Made by a program: the position numbers and the translations under genes | Part shown: piece after piece, positions 22,501 through 35,300 of the stretch | Numbering within the stretch: the stretch's first letter is position 1 | Layout: every line of letters begins with the position of its first letter | From: Prunella strophiata | Lineage: Eukaryota > Chordata > Aves > Passeriformes > Prunellidae | Direction of reading: 5' to 3' | DNA length: 64,000 nucleotides | NCBI GenBank assembly: GCA_036583965.1 | Contig: JAZBQD010000001.1 | Coordinates: 23,049,569 to 23,113,568 of the forward strand | Notes under the pieces: model-generated | What the model was told of the DNA's origin: nothing | Databases searched by the model: none | The model's input: the letters and a program-made list of their open reading frames with translations, nothing else

Positions 22501-25500
22501 TCACATGAGTACTTGGTTTATCAAGGATATCTGCATCTATATTTGTTGATGTATACATAATGCTAAATAGAACATATGTGTAACCCATAGATGCTGTGTC
22601 AGCATACAGGTAGTTGAGGCAGAAGGCTCTGAAGCTGTTACTAGGCTTACACTCCAGGCAAGTACTGCATGACAGTATCCAGTCACTCATTCCCTATACA
22701 AGAAGGTGCAAGTAAGGTTGTCCAAGCAGCCTGACCAATGTCCTTTCCAAGCAGTTAAGAGCTGTTTTGTAAATTTGCTGTGCTTTTACCCTAGCTTTAC
22801 CTGGGAATTAAAATGTTGAATGCATAGTCTCATGCTGCTGCTTTATTGAGATTATAATACTCCATTTCAAACACAGTGACCATGTTCTCTGTTTACAAAC
22901 CTGGCTGTGCACACTTGGAACACAATTATCTGATTTTCTTGGTTCCTGCCTCATGTAGGTATGCTCTGGTTGAGTCACGGGGGGATAGTGCACAGAGGAG
23001 CTGGCTAGCCCCTTGCCTTTCTTTCCAGGCTTACCAGAGAGTTAAAACCCACTTATTATCATTTTTTTCTTGAAAAAATGTGACAACCTTCTGCTTCCAT
23101 GTATTCTAATAGGGAAGAAAAGACATATGAATTAGCATCAGAGATACTGTGCTGTGACACGTCAAGTTTTTCCCTTCAATTAAATTATTCAGTGGAAGGG
23201 TGTCAGAAGGAGCTCCTTGAAACTAGCACTATTTATTTGGCATGGATCAGTAGTCAAGCTGGGGTGATTCAGTGTGCCTTGTATTCGTGAAATAAGTTAC
23301 TTTTCCCTTTACACAAGGGGAAGTATTTGGGGGAGTTTGCCTCTCAGGCTGTGTGGTCACCCAAGGTGACAGAAAACTGTGTCTGCAGGGCACATAGTCC
23401 TGCACCTGGGATGGTGCTGCATGGGGTGGTGTGGGCCTCCAGCCTGAGGTCAGACTGCCTGATGGGAGGAACAAGATCTTGCTCAGGCACAGCTCTGTGT
23501 GTGTTGCATACCAAGGGTCATACCTTCTCTGAACCTCATCATGGTCACAAATGCTCACATTTCTTGTAATTGGGAATTGCTTTATTACATTACCAGAAAG
23601 AAAGTTATGCACTTCCAAACACTGTGTCTGTAGAAGAGCAGAGCAGTGACTCCTAACCCAGCTGTTGTGGGCATGCAGAGCAGAGTGATTAAGATTTCTG
23701 TTCTCTCAGGCTGGCTGTGCATGCTCTTGTGCTCGTTGTAATTGACTGACTGGCAGCAGCATTCTTGCTTCTCAGTGCACTTGTCCTGGTGCCCACTGGC
23801 ACCCAGCTGCCCACCCCTCACTGGCCAGGTGTTACACTGGGAGTGTTACCATGGCTGGCAGTGGGACAGTGGCTGTGACATGTGTAGCAAAGGGGGTCCA
23901 GGAAGTTAAACCAGGGTGATCTGTCAGTCAGGAAGAATGAGCAAAATTTGCCCTCAGTGTGGAGGGCACTGAGGAAACAGTGTTGGAGACCAGTTATCTG
24001 TTGACTCCTTTGGGTTCCAGGGAGTAAATACTGTGGAGAAAACTTGGCTCAAAGCTTTGAGGACCAAGTAATTGATGTAAGCCCTAGGTTACATAGGACG
24101 TAAGCATGCTTTTATAAGTACTGGAAATACTGAGGAGAGTTTCTTCTGGTTTCAGTTCATAATAGGGAACGTTGTGTACAGTTTGTTTGCTTGATTGGTT
24201 CATTTTATTGTGTGTAAATACACTGTAGAAACAAGTTTGCCTTTTGTTCAGTGGTACTCAACTAGTGTGCTTCTGGTAAATCAGTGAATTAAGGGGAATA
24301 AGTAATGTGCTCTGGTCTGTCAGTGAAACAAAGTCCATTTAAAATTAAGGCCCTGAGGGATATGGTGAGGCTGCAGAAGAGTTAGAAGAACTGTGAGCAG
24401 AACTGGTGGCCTGTGCCACAGAACAGAAACCTTCAGGTCACATGTGCCACAGGCACACCACTCACTGGTGATGTGAGGTGAAAAAGGAGTGGTGCTCTCC
24501 CATGTATGGTATGAAACTCTGGCTCCACTGATCTTAAGAAAATGACTGAGGTTTTGCGCTGGGACAAATGAGAGCAGAATCTGGCCAGCTGTTAATAGCT
24601 TTTTGTATTGGAGGCTGAAATAAAGTGGCTGTGTATGCAAATAATTGTGTAAGCATGACTTCTGAATGACTCCTAAAAGAAGAATTCAATATTTAATTGT
24701 TGGAAATACAAACTGTTTGGCACAAATCTCCTGGTTTGGCTGAGCTACACTTGACCTGTGACAGAGAGAGCAAAGGTGATTTTAAGTCCTGGGATCCCGA
24801 GGGGCCAGTGTGCAATGTAACTCGAGTAAGAGTCAGTGTATTGACTGCTTTGTAATTGACAGCTTATTTTGTGTACAAAACCAGTTGATTCATTATCTTT
24901 TATTTCCATTATCTCATCTCAATCTTTTTGTGTGAATCTGAGCTGTTTGAGTTCAAGGGAATGGCATATAGCTAGAATTAAAAGAAGGGGCTTGATAACA
25001 AAAAGTCAGTTGTTCTGATATAAAGATGTTCTGATGTAACCAAAATGATGAAATTGGTTAAATCTATCTGCAGAAACGGAAAACTTTGTGAGAAGTCTAA
25101 GTTCAAAATAACCTTTCTTCTACTCCATGACCTGCATTTCTTGCAGTATTTTGACCCATGCCTTGGAACAAGGATAGTTTAGCTCTTAGAATGTAAGAAA
25201 CAATTAAAAGCAGCCATGATGCTGTAGCTTAACACTCTGTCACTCTTCAGCTGTGATTCAGGAACCAGCTGAACTCCAGGAACTCTGCTCTTTATGCAGA
25301 AGTCGTGTGGTAAAGATGGCTTAAGCCATCTTCATTTTGTTAAATTCCTAAACTGTGGTAATCTCACCATAAGTTATCAACTGTCCTTATGCCTAGAAAT
25401 GTGGCCATCCCATTTTAAACTCTAGGAGATCAGAGAATGTTTTTCCTGGAGCCAAGATCTGTAAATGCTTTCAGCTTTCAAAGAGCCTCCAGTATTTGAT

Positions 25501-28500
25501 AAGAGTAAGTTTTACTTGCACAAGCTAAATATTGCCACTTTTAAGTACATGTGTTGATGGTGTGGAGAGATGTGAAATTTTGTTGGGGTGCATGTGTGAG
25601 CCCAGAGTTGATGGGGTATGTTTGAAAATAGTTCCTGGCAAAAGTTACACTGGCTGAGAATCGGGTGCTCACAATTCCAGTTGACATCAGTGGAAGATGC
25701 ACACATGAAGTGAAAGTACTGTGTGGCCTTTCAGCTTCTGTTCCTGTGGTACATGAGGTTTTATAATACACAGAAGAAAGGAAACATTCACTTTTCCAGG
25801 TAATGGTTACAGAATGGGTGTCTGATCTATTTCAGTCTGCCCTGTCTGGGGAATGTCTCCATGATTTTAGTGAAGTGCTGTGCATGCACAACAAGGAGGC
25901 TTTTTGGATGGAATTTGTAATGCAGGACTCATTAACTGATGATAGTGGATAATTTTGAAAGAGATGAGTACAGCACTTGCTGCTCACTTAGATCATAGAA
26001 ATAACTTGAGGGAATATGTTCACCAAATGGAGATGTTCTCTAAAATGCTTGCTAACAGGTTACTTATGCTCCTGTATGCCAAAAGCAGTAGCTTTTTATC
26101 CAAATCAAACAGAAAATTAGATTATCTTCTTTTTTAATTGTATGAGGAGTAAATGTGAAAATTGTTTGTGTTATGTGGATGTTATGTAAGGGTCACCAGT
26201 GGAAAATCAGGCCCAGTGCTTTGTGTGTTTGTCTAAAGCATGTGGCATTTCCATTTTGTTTTTCAAGACCCCTGAGGTCTTGCCTGCAACTGTATCAAAA
26301 ATATAGTCATTCATTCTCCACCACGCAGAAAAATCCCTCAGTCAAGTTTCCTGTTGGTGTGTGTCTCCTCCCTTTGGCTGTTTGTTATTTTAGATGCAGC
26401 TCTGTGGGACAGGAACTGTCGGTCAGTGCTCCAGAGCCTGTGGGCACTGCTGAAATAGAGAGCAGCTTTCCTTCCACTCTGCTGCTTCATGTAACTGAGG
26501 GCTGAGCTGGAGGGCTGGTGGTTTGCTTTTCTAGGTGAACCCAGGGAAGGATTCATGAGGAGTCCTGCAGATGGATTGCATGAGGAGTCCTGCATTGCTC
26601 TGGCTGGCTTTGAGTGTGGCTGGATACATCAGAAATCCCAGAGCTTCTCCCTGTCTGTGAGTCCTACAGCACCAGTCTCCAGGGAACTGAGGTTACTAGA
26701 TTGGAGGATATGAGTTGCATAAAAAAGTCCCAGTCCCCAGGAGTTTAGGAGTGATAGCAGAATAAATACTTATAACTTGCTTTCATGTTACATGGCATGG
26801 GACTTGCTCTTCCTTGCAGATGACTTCTCCAGTGCTGTTTGGATGTGCCTGCTGCTCTGTGATTGCTCCTAAAGCCTTGATTTGACAGCAGCCTCTGGCA
26901 TGCTGTGGGCCACCAGATCTGCATAGCAACAGACCCGCCAGTCTTCCTGCAGAGAGTTAAAGGAATTTTGGAGAAAATAAGTGAGTCAAAAATTTGCCAT
27001 TCTCTTCTGTGGCAGTTCCCTGGATTCAAAGTGTCCCTCATCTCTGGCACAGGTGGGCAGCAGGCTGGGGTGGAAAGCAACACAAGTTTTATTGTCTTTC
27101 CAATGCTTGGGGCTGCTGATGTTAGGCGCTTTAAGTGTAGGTTTTTGAGAGTAGAATTGTAGGTGAGGGAGAAGCATCACTGTTAAATGGCCTGGAGGGA
27201 TAGTACCTTTGACCTCTTGGAACATAGAGCAGGCTGAGGAGAAGGAATAAGATTAAAAGAAAGAAAATCCTCTTAATCTGGGTGATGTCAGCTTGTCATT
27301 GTCAGTTCGGTAGTTATGTAGCTGCAAGCCTCCTGCTGCCTGCTGTGCAAGGAGCAGATCATTAATTAAAAGGCATGGCAGAGTGCAGCATGCTTAGGGC
27401 TTTGAGGTGCTGACAAGCTAATACTGCCCAGCACAACTGCAGAGAGCATGTCCAACACGAGGTATGGTTCTAAGAACTGAAAAACACACTGTTAACCAGT
27501 GTGTCATCCTTGAAGACATGTAGCATAGATACTGAAACCTAAAACTTCCTTGCTCTCTGCCTCCCTAGCAGCCTCATATGCATATCCAGCTTCTCTGTAG
27601 TGTGGGCCACAAGGCAAGAATCTGTGTAACACAGGCATTGGGAGAGCTTTGGAGTTCCCTTGGCCAGTTGGCTGTGCAGCAGTCTTTTGACCTAAGAAGC
27701 ACTGGAGCACCTGGGTAATGATGCTGGGCATGGCAAAGGGTGGGAGCGGGTATACTGCTAAGGTGTATAAATCCCTGGCAAGATTGAGTGCCTGTTCTGA
27801 GATGCAGAGATGTGGGTCAGAGAGCGTGGGACTGAGTTAGGTAAGAGAATGTGAGAACACACTCACTATATGGCTGCTAAACAAGGAGCAGGAAAGAATT
27901 TAACTGGTTTTGGCTTGAGGGATTAAGCAAGAAGTGATGGATCAGATAGAAAAGAATCTGGTTGGACTGTGGTATCATTTGTACAATATACTGTCAGCTT
28001 GCAATTTATGCCAGATCAGATTGTAAATGTTCAATAGTGTTTACAAGTATCTGATCATCACTGCCCAGACAATTTTCCTCCTCTCATTTGTCATGCACAC
28101 TTGCAGATTTAAGATTTTTATTTTGGAAAATACAGCACTTTCCTGTCCTGTGAGACAATGTATCTCTTCTGCCATTCTCATGGATAGGTGATGCAGTGAT
28201 ACCACTTCCGACTGAGGAACTGGTGAGTAATTTTGTTTGTGTTCACACATCTCTTCTTTGGTAATAGTTTCTGCACTGGTCTTAATACAATTTTCAAAAG
28301 CAAAATCATGATGTCAGGGACTTTTTTTTAACTTTTTAGCAAAAAGACAATACTGCAGTTATTTGTTGCATACCATAGTGAACCCAAGCTCTCAGTATGC
28401 TGCTGAAATGCTCTTCCAAATATATTTGTGTAGCTCAAGGTATTGACACCTATCCAGTCGATTCCTCTCCAGTAGTGGGAAGCATGCTTGCACACCAGGG

Positions 28501-28999
28501 TGGGAGACAGAGGATACATATTTTTCTCATAGGCTCAGGAGAGTGGTCTGATAATTAAAGTTTAAAGCTCTCCTGTGGCTCTGGTAACCTCTTGAATGGG
28601 AGCAGAACCATGCTGAGCTGTCAGTGGCTGGGTGTGCAAAGGCTCTTCTACTAGTTGGGAGTCTCTGGTATTTTATTGTCTGCCTAGGAGGTGTGACTGG
28701 TAGTTCATGTCCATCAGCTTTGCACCTCAAGTGGTGTAAAGAAGGTGGAAATCAGGAGTAAGCAGGTCCCTCAGAATTGCCTTGTTCTGGGAAGAAGAGA
28801 TGGCAGAAGGCTGTGGAAGAGATGGAAGAAGGAGGCTGTGAGGTTGTAGTGAGGCAGATGTGCAAGGCCTTTGATATCTTATGCACTGGTGAGGGTCTTT
28901 TTCTGGGGAAAAAGGAGTAGCTTGTGGTGTGAATATGACCCTGTGAAGGTAAGGGCACTTATTCTTTATTACTTTTTTATTACTAGGTTTATTCTTGGC
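19590..28999. other. Non-coding stretch, no gene seen
   Basis: Low-CpG unique sequence. It holds a perfect octamer ATGCAAAT at 24635-24642 and a 16-base direct repeat at 26554/26579. A segment near 27290-27470 has some non-repeat complexity but no clear signal. ORFs are short and unconvincing. Confidence 0.55.
26554..26594. repeat. 16-base direct repeat, spaced 25 bases
   Basis: CATGAGGAGTCCTGCA occurs at 26554-26569 and 26579-26594 exactly. Confidence 0.8.
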
Positions 29000-29520
29000 C
29001 AAGCCTGAAGCTTCTTGAGTTGTCTTGAAGACAGCACTAATCTTCTGGCAACTGCAGAGTCAGGGAATTGCAGGAGAAGCACAAAAGTGCCTTTACGCAT
29101 TTCCTTGTTTGCTGGGCCAGGCGTCCCTCTGTCACACAGATCCCGCCTGTTTCTCCAAGCAAGCACCCAGCGTGCTCCAGCAAGCCCACTGCTGCCCTCA
29201 GAGGCGTTTCCTTGTTATTTGTACTGCCCCTTGCGCCTTTCCTTTTCTCTCTGATACATCGCACATTGCCAGCTGGTATTTGTAACATGTTCCGTAGAAT
29301 TCTAAAATGAAACTTCTTTGGAGGAGGTCAGCATGCTGTGCGGGACACATCCTGTGTGTGGGCTGCATCTGACAGATTCCTGTCGCTGTTATCCAACAGG
29401 CTTGTCAGAAACGACAGCACCTGCCCTGTGGACAGCCCTAACACAGCAACACCAGCCAAAGCAGGAAGTGTTAATAGCATTGTTTGCCCCTGTGTGCTCG
29501 TGTTTGTAGTATCTCTGCAG
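29000..29520. other. CpG-retaining unique segment, candidate regulatory element or lncRNA exon
   Basis: This stretch keeps a dozen or so CpG in CpG-poor surroundings and shows no repeat character. An ETS-type AGGAAGTG and a SOX-type ATTGTTT lie close together near 29462-29487. Several overlapping short ORFs exist but none looks like a known protein. Function is inferred from composition only. Confidence 0.35.
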
Positions 29521-32191
29521 TAGGAGAGAGGCAGTGTAAATATCTGGATGGATAGTTACATGTTTTGGAATAATGATACCAGGCACCATTCAGTTCTGAG
29601 CAGTCAATGCACAAATATTGCAATAGGAAACAGCACAGAGGGTTGCTTAAGAGTTTTTCAGTTATCAGTGACTTTGCTACCCACAGACAGGTAAAGAAGT
29701 AACCTGTCTAAAAGTTTTGTCATTCTGGAAGTAGTGCCAAAGATCAGATCTTCCTGATCCATTGCTGGGAAGATCTGTTCTCACACTTATGCCTACATGC
29801 TAGGGATTTTTCTGTTACGTTTCTTTTTTTTTGATGGATGAAATCACTTTTTTCTATCACTATGTAAGTTCGTTTGACTCCTTCTGCCTGTGTTGCAGCT
29901 GTTAGTGCATTTGACATGTTATTAGCACTCTTAGCAGTGCCCAATAGGGGTTCTCAGAACAGCCATTGCTTCACCCTCTCTCTAAGCTTGTCTGCATTCC
30001 AAGCCACTTAATTTTCCATGTGGTCCACTGTTAGCCTCTCATTACAAATTATCTGATCTCTTAACTCACAGCCTAATTTTTCTTACTGTATTCAGTGGAA
30101 CTACTGACCCCTGAGTTTAGCAGATCCAGGTTGGTGTTATACCTGTGAGAATTTCCTGGTTGCATGATTTCTGCTTATTTTGTAAGTTTTGCAAGGCTTT
30201 TTGGTTCCCTGCTGCCTTGATTTCAAATACGTGACCTTGAAATCAGTTGATTCGTACATTACTTTTATATTCATTTGCAGTCCCGAGAGGATTGTACTTG
30301 CAGAATTACCTTGTAACTGTGCTGAATTAAGAGCCAGAGCCCAGCTGAAATTCCCAGACAAAGGATGTGATAGTCTCTAGTAACCTTGGTGCCTTTCTTA
30401 TGCTTTTTTCTAAGCAATGCCTTTTTGTCTTGTATATGACCAGTGATTTTGAAAAAAGTAGTTCCTTAGCTGGCTATTACAATTTAAGAAAATAGTGTGT
30501 CCTCTTCCCACTTATGTGCACACTTTTTCCTTCCTTTGGTGTTGTAAATTGATCATTTCTTTCCATTGTTATGGGAAAACATTGAATAGACACCATTTTA
30601 TAGACAAAGTAAGGGAAAATCTAACAACTTGGTACTCTGCCAGTAGGAACTCTCAGTCTGAGTATGGCAAAATTGGCAAATGCAAAGTGTAGGCCAACAG
30701 CTAAGGAGAAGAAGGGGAGAGTTACAGGCACTAAATAAAGACAGGATGAGGCAAGAGGAAGGACAGGGATGCTTGGCAAGAGAGCCCCGATGATATGGGT
30801 CAGCTTTACTCCCATTGAATTTGAGTGTTATCTCAAATTTATTGAGATAGGACATCCAATACCTGGGTCTTCCCAGGGGGGAGACCTTAGCCCAGAGAGC
30901 AGCATGGGATAAGGCTCAGAGCACAGAGGAGAAAAGGAGACACTAAAGGACAGAAGGAGTGAGAAAATCAGAGTGAGTAGGGAGGAAGAAAAGCAGAGGG
31001 GTTGGGAACAGCCTGAGATAGGACTTTGTAAAGGCAAACTGGGATCTTGAGCCCACAACTTAAATTTGACCTGAAGGCAGAGAGGATGACAACATTTCTG
31101 CTCTGTGTTAGGTCTGCAATTGGAATTTCAAGCTTTGTGTTGCCTCTGGAGTCCTCAGCCTTGCTCAGTCCCATTAGAGCGGGGGTGGGCAAATCAGTTT
31201 TTGGTGACAGTGAGTTTCCATCCCTGGGCACCGGCACCAGTCATGCCTGGTAAATGTTACTGGTGGAACTAGCAGCAGCTTTTTGGAAAGCAGCACTGAT
31301 ACCATAGTCATGTTTTCCCCAGGCAAGCACAGGGGCTGTGTGGAGAGCTGTGTTTGATGGCACCTGGGGCAGCAGAAGGGCACACAGGTTATTCTGCTGC
31401 TTGCATGTCTGCTGGAGAAGGTGGAGGTGTCCCTGTGCCATACTGGTAATACAACAAAACTGCTGTGAAAGCTCTGATTAGAAGATGAAGTGTGATGCTA
31501 TAAATAAGGTAACTTACTGACTGAAGAAAAACTAATAATGAGATGAACAATTAGCTTATCTTTCACCTTTCTAGATACTTTAAGAGCTAAAGATTTAGAA
31601 TTAATCTAGAAGAAGCTGGAGAATTAATTTGAAGCTGCTTAAGGCCTCTTGATTGATTTATGGTACTCTTCTGGAGGAAGAGACTCTTACTTGAAATTAG
31701 CTTAATCCTCATTTTATTATTGTTACTAGTCAAATTAATTGCTGTCTTTGTCAGAGACCATAAACCATCAAGAATCTGATAATATTTACTTAGGTGTTTA
31801 TTTCTTAAAAGGTGAAGATGTGAAAAAAAAGGAATTTTGGTGGCAGTTCGTTAGAACCAGGAATCTTAGTAATATACATGAATCTATAGAACATAATCTG
31901 AAATCTTATGCCTTTTGAGGTTTACACTTGTTCCACTTGTGTTTTGTCTCTTTTTTCCAGCCATGATTTCAAAAATGTCAGAGTAGCCACAACAGAGCAT
32001 TTCTCCTGTTCCCACCTGTGCTCTGTGATGTGAAAAAATAATGTTAGTGCACAGAGATCTTGACTTCCTCTTGAATGCATCTGGATGATTTTATTATGCA
32101 GTCCACTGTGCCTGTGATCTGTCTGAGAGCAGCTGGTGATGAGCATTGCCAAGATATTGGACTGGGCTGCTGATAATTTTGTGTATTTCAG
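29521..32191. other. Non-coding stretch with one exon-like segment
   Basis: Mostly low-CpG unique sequence. The piece at 30181-30380 stands out (see findings): a perfect TGACCTTGA nuclear-receptor half-site at 30232-30240 and a good splice acceptor at 30279-30280. No recognised gene. Confidence 0.45.
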
Positions 32192-32328
32192 AAAACTTGG
32201 AAAACCAGATTCACGAGACAACACTCATACACCACAGCCTCACCACAAAGATGTTCGGGTGGCCGTGGCTGTACAAAGTATCTTAACCAGCCATCTTTCA
32301 TCCTTTCACAAATCTTTTCTTTTTGAAG
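32192..32328 (+). other. Exon-like segment with acceptor, donor and open frame
   Basis: The segment is bounded by TTTCAG at 32186-32191 and GTAACT at 32329-32334, preceded by AAG. One frame is open through all 137 bases, and three CpG persist in CpG-poor DNA. A second strong acceptor (TTTTTTCCAG ending at 32900) lies 570 bases on; joining the two keeps the frame for seven more codons to a TGA. The peptide resembles nothing I know. Two ACAAAG SOX-type motifs (32245-32250, 32273-32278) offer a rival regulatory explanation. It may also be chance. Confidence 0.25.
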
Positions 32329-35300
32329 GTAACTGTGGGTGGTCTTCCTTTGTCCAGTTTCTGTAAATTTGGGTACATCACTTTCTAGTTATGCAGCTGA
32401 TTCTTGTGTTTATGTGAATGGCTATTTAAAAAAAGGAAAGATCAGATGTTTGTTGTTTCATTTCAACATAAATCAAACTTTGTACTCACATAGCAATTCT
32501 AGTTTAGTCCCAGGAATAGCTTTAGTATTGCTAAGTGTCTGGAGAGTATTGACTACAGAGACATGATTTTAAGCAGGCTATAATAGTTTCTACAGCTGTT
32601 AACAGTTCTCAGAAGAAAGGCAGTATTATTCATCGGTATTTAAAATGTGCATGACTTGCATTGCACAGAAGTCAGATTGGGAGAATGTCAGAATTTTTTT
32701 TCTGAAATTCTGCCAGGAAAGTCTTCAATAACTGGAGAAATTCTTTTCACTGGTGAAATCAACATGCAGCACATTGTGTTATTATACTTGCTTATAGCTC
32801 ACCATGAAAGTTGTCTTTGTATGCGTGGATGTACGGCTTGTACTGTTTTGTTTTTATTTATTCTGCATTCTTTATTATAATGTTCTTTCCTTTTTTCCAG
32901 ACCAGAAAGATTGTTATTGAGCCTTCCACAAAGCTGAAATAATGCTGTGTGTTAAAAAAATGTTAACAATTCGAAGAAGTTATAAAAATTTATAAGTTGA
33001 CTGAATACTTTGGAAATTTCTGCATATTTTAATATAAATAGGTAATGCAAATGTTTGTTCTTTGCATTTAGAGGTGGGTCTCTGTTTTCTAAAGGTCTTG
33101 TATATAAATTTGATTCTTACAATTACATTAGAACAAAACCAGTATTTTTTTCAGATTGTATAATAGAAAAAATGTATTTGCTAAAGACACAGAACATACA
33201 TGGTTATCTCTGAATGTCATATAGTAATGAGATTCAACATAAATAGCATCAGTTGTTTGAATGACTTCATTAAGTGCATTTAGGGGACTGCCTCTTGCAG
33301 TCAGCTGAGGTCCTTCCATTCAGTTCTGTGTGTCCTGGGTTAGCCCACAAAGAGATGCTGCAGTTAATGGAGAGAGAAAAGGACATGATTTCTCTATAGG
33401 TAATGTGAAGGTTCAGATTGTGCTGGTGGAACTCACATAGAAATTCAGTCACATCTGGGAAATCTAAGAAATCACAGAAATTTGTGTTACTTCAGATTAA
33501 TTTGGTGTTAGTGATGAGTTTGAGATTTATTTGTAGCTAAAATCATAATAACAGGACAAGTGAATCCAAAAGGAAGAGCAGGAATAGGTAAAAGGGAAGA
33601 GGTGAGTGACAGAATACTGGCAGGTGGGCAAGGACCTAAATGATGACAATTTTAATGATTAGTCCAAAAATATAACAGTTCAAATGTTATGATCCACTGG
33701 AGGTACTGGCTGGGTAAATGTCTGAAAAGACAGGCATCAAGCTGTTTTTTTAGGAGGTTGGAGGAGGGCAAAGTAAGTTTTGGGTTGTTATACAGAGTAG
33801 AAAAGATTTGTTAGGTTTGCCTGGAGTAGGAAGAATGTCTGATACTCCAAGGCAATTTCTGCACAAGTGATGGTAGTAGGAGCTAGGAGTGGACCTGGAG
33901 AGCTGCAGCTCTGCTGAGGTCCCCTGGCCTGCACACCCTGTGGGGCCTGTGTGCTTTGCCTGTGCTGCTGGGGTACCTCTTCCATCTGAAAGGAATCTGG
34001 TCTGTGCCTGGGGGCTGCACAGTGAGTGGGGCATCCTGGCTTCAGAAGCACACTGCTACTCCAGACTTGAACACTGCTGTAATGGGAGGGGGCAGAGAGA
34101 GTACTCAGAATGCACTGTTTCATGTCACAGGTGCTGGCAGCACGTGGAGCTGAGAGCAGTGAAAGTCCAGAGGACTGGGGCACCAGAGGAGGTCACCAGG
34201 AGCTGTCATGCCTTATAAGCCCTGCAAGAAAGAGAAAGGGAGAATGATTCATTGGTTGATGTAAGCCCCTGTAGGTAAAGTTGGTGCATTTCTGAAGCCT
34301 ACTGTGATTTAATATTTCAGGATGAATTGCCTTCTGACATATTGCCTGTGAAATTTTGATAGGGCTAGAAGCACTTTGTAGCACCAGCTCCATTAAGTGT
34401 GCAAAACTAATGCACAACAGTCCCAGGCTTTTGATTGTGCAGCTTTTATGTATCTTTTTCTCAAGACATCCTGGAACATGCTTTGCTGAGTTGGAAGGCT
34501 TCCATGGTCATTGACACCAGTGCTATGAAATAACATTGCTGCTGGCTGGCAGTTTACTCTGTAGAACGATACTTAGAATTTTCAAAGACTGCTTTCCAAA
34601 TGGAATCACTATGGTAAATGAACCCTTTAAAGCTTACACTGACAAAACTGAATTCAGTTCAGGAGAGTGTTGATTTTTCAGTCTTTTGTGAGTCACTTCC
34701 ACTGTAACATTCTCTGGAATCATTCATTTTTGGGTGTTTAAAATGACTGATTGGTAATGTGGAGTTATCATAGATTCAGAGGTATTTCCATGTTCCCTGT
34801 CAATGTGCCACTTCATACCATATTCTCACAGAGACTGTTATATAAAAGTACCATTTTACAGAGCGGGGGCACAGAGAGAATAAATGATGGAGATAAGTCT
34901 GTGTAAGGAAATATGTTGCAGAACTGCTGATCCTAGGTTTCCTCATGTTACAATATTTAGCCTTTGGACCAGCTCTCTTGGTCTGCTGCACAGGTTCATT
35001 CCCTTTGTGCTGCAGCTCTTGGTCACCCCATCCAGCATGGACAAAAAGGCTGCATAGCATTCAGGTGAGACTGGAAGCTGATAGGATTCTTGGCTTTAGT
35101 GACAGCATTATGTCAAATAATGTGATGGTTAGCTGAGACAAATGTACTTAGTGCCTAAGTATAGTGTGTTTCTGTATGCCAGTACTCTGGAAACAAGGAA
35201 AGTAAAAAATGTATGGTGAGCTTGTCAAGAACTGTTCTTGCTACAAGCACTGGGCACAGCACTGCCTTTTAAAGTTTGCTAAAATGATTTGCTGGTAAGA

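Noticed and set aside
24635..24642. Isolated perfect POU octamer
   Set aside because: A few such octamers are expected by chance in 64 kb and nothing else in the vicinity supports it. The same holds for 58429-58436.
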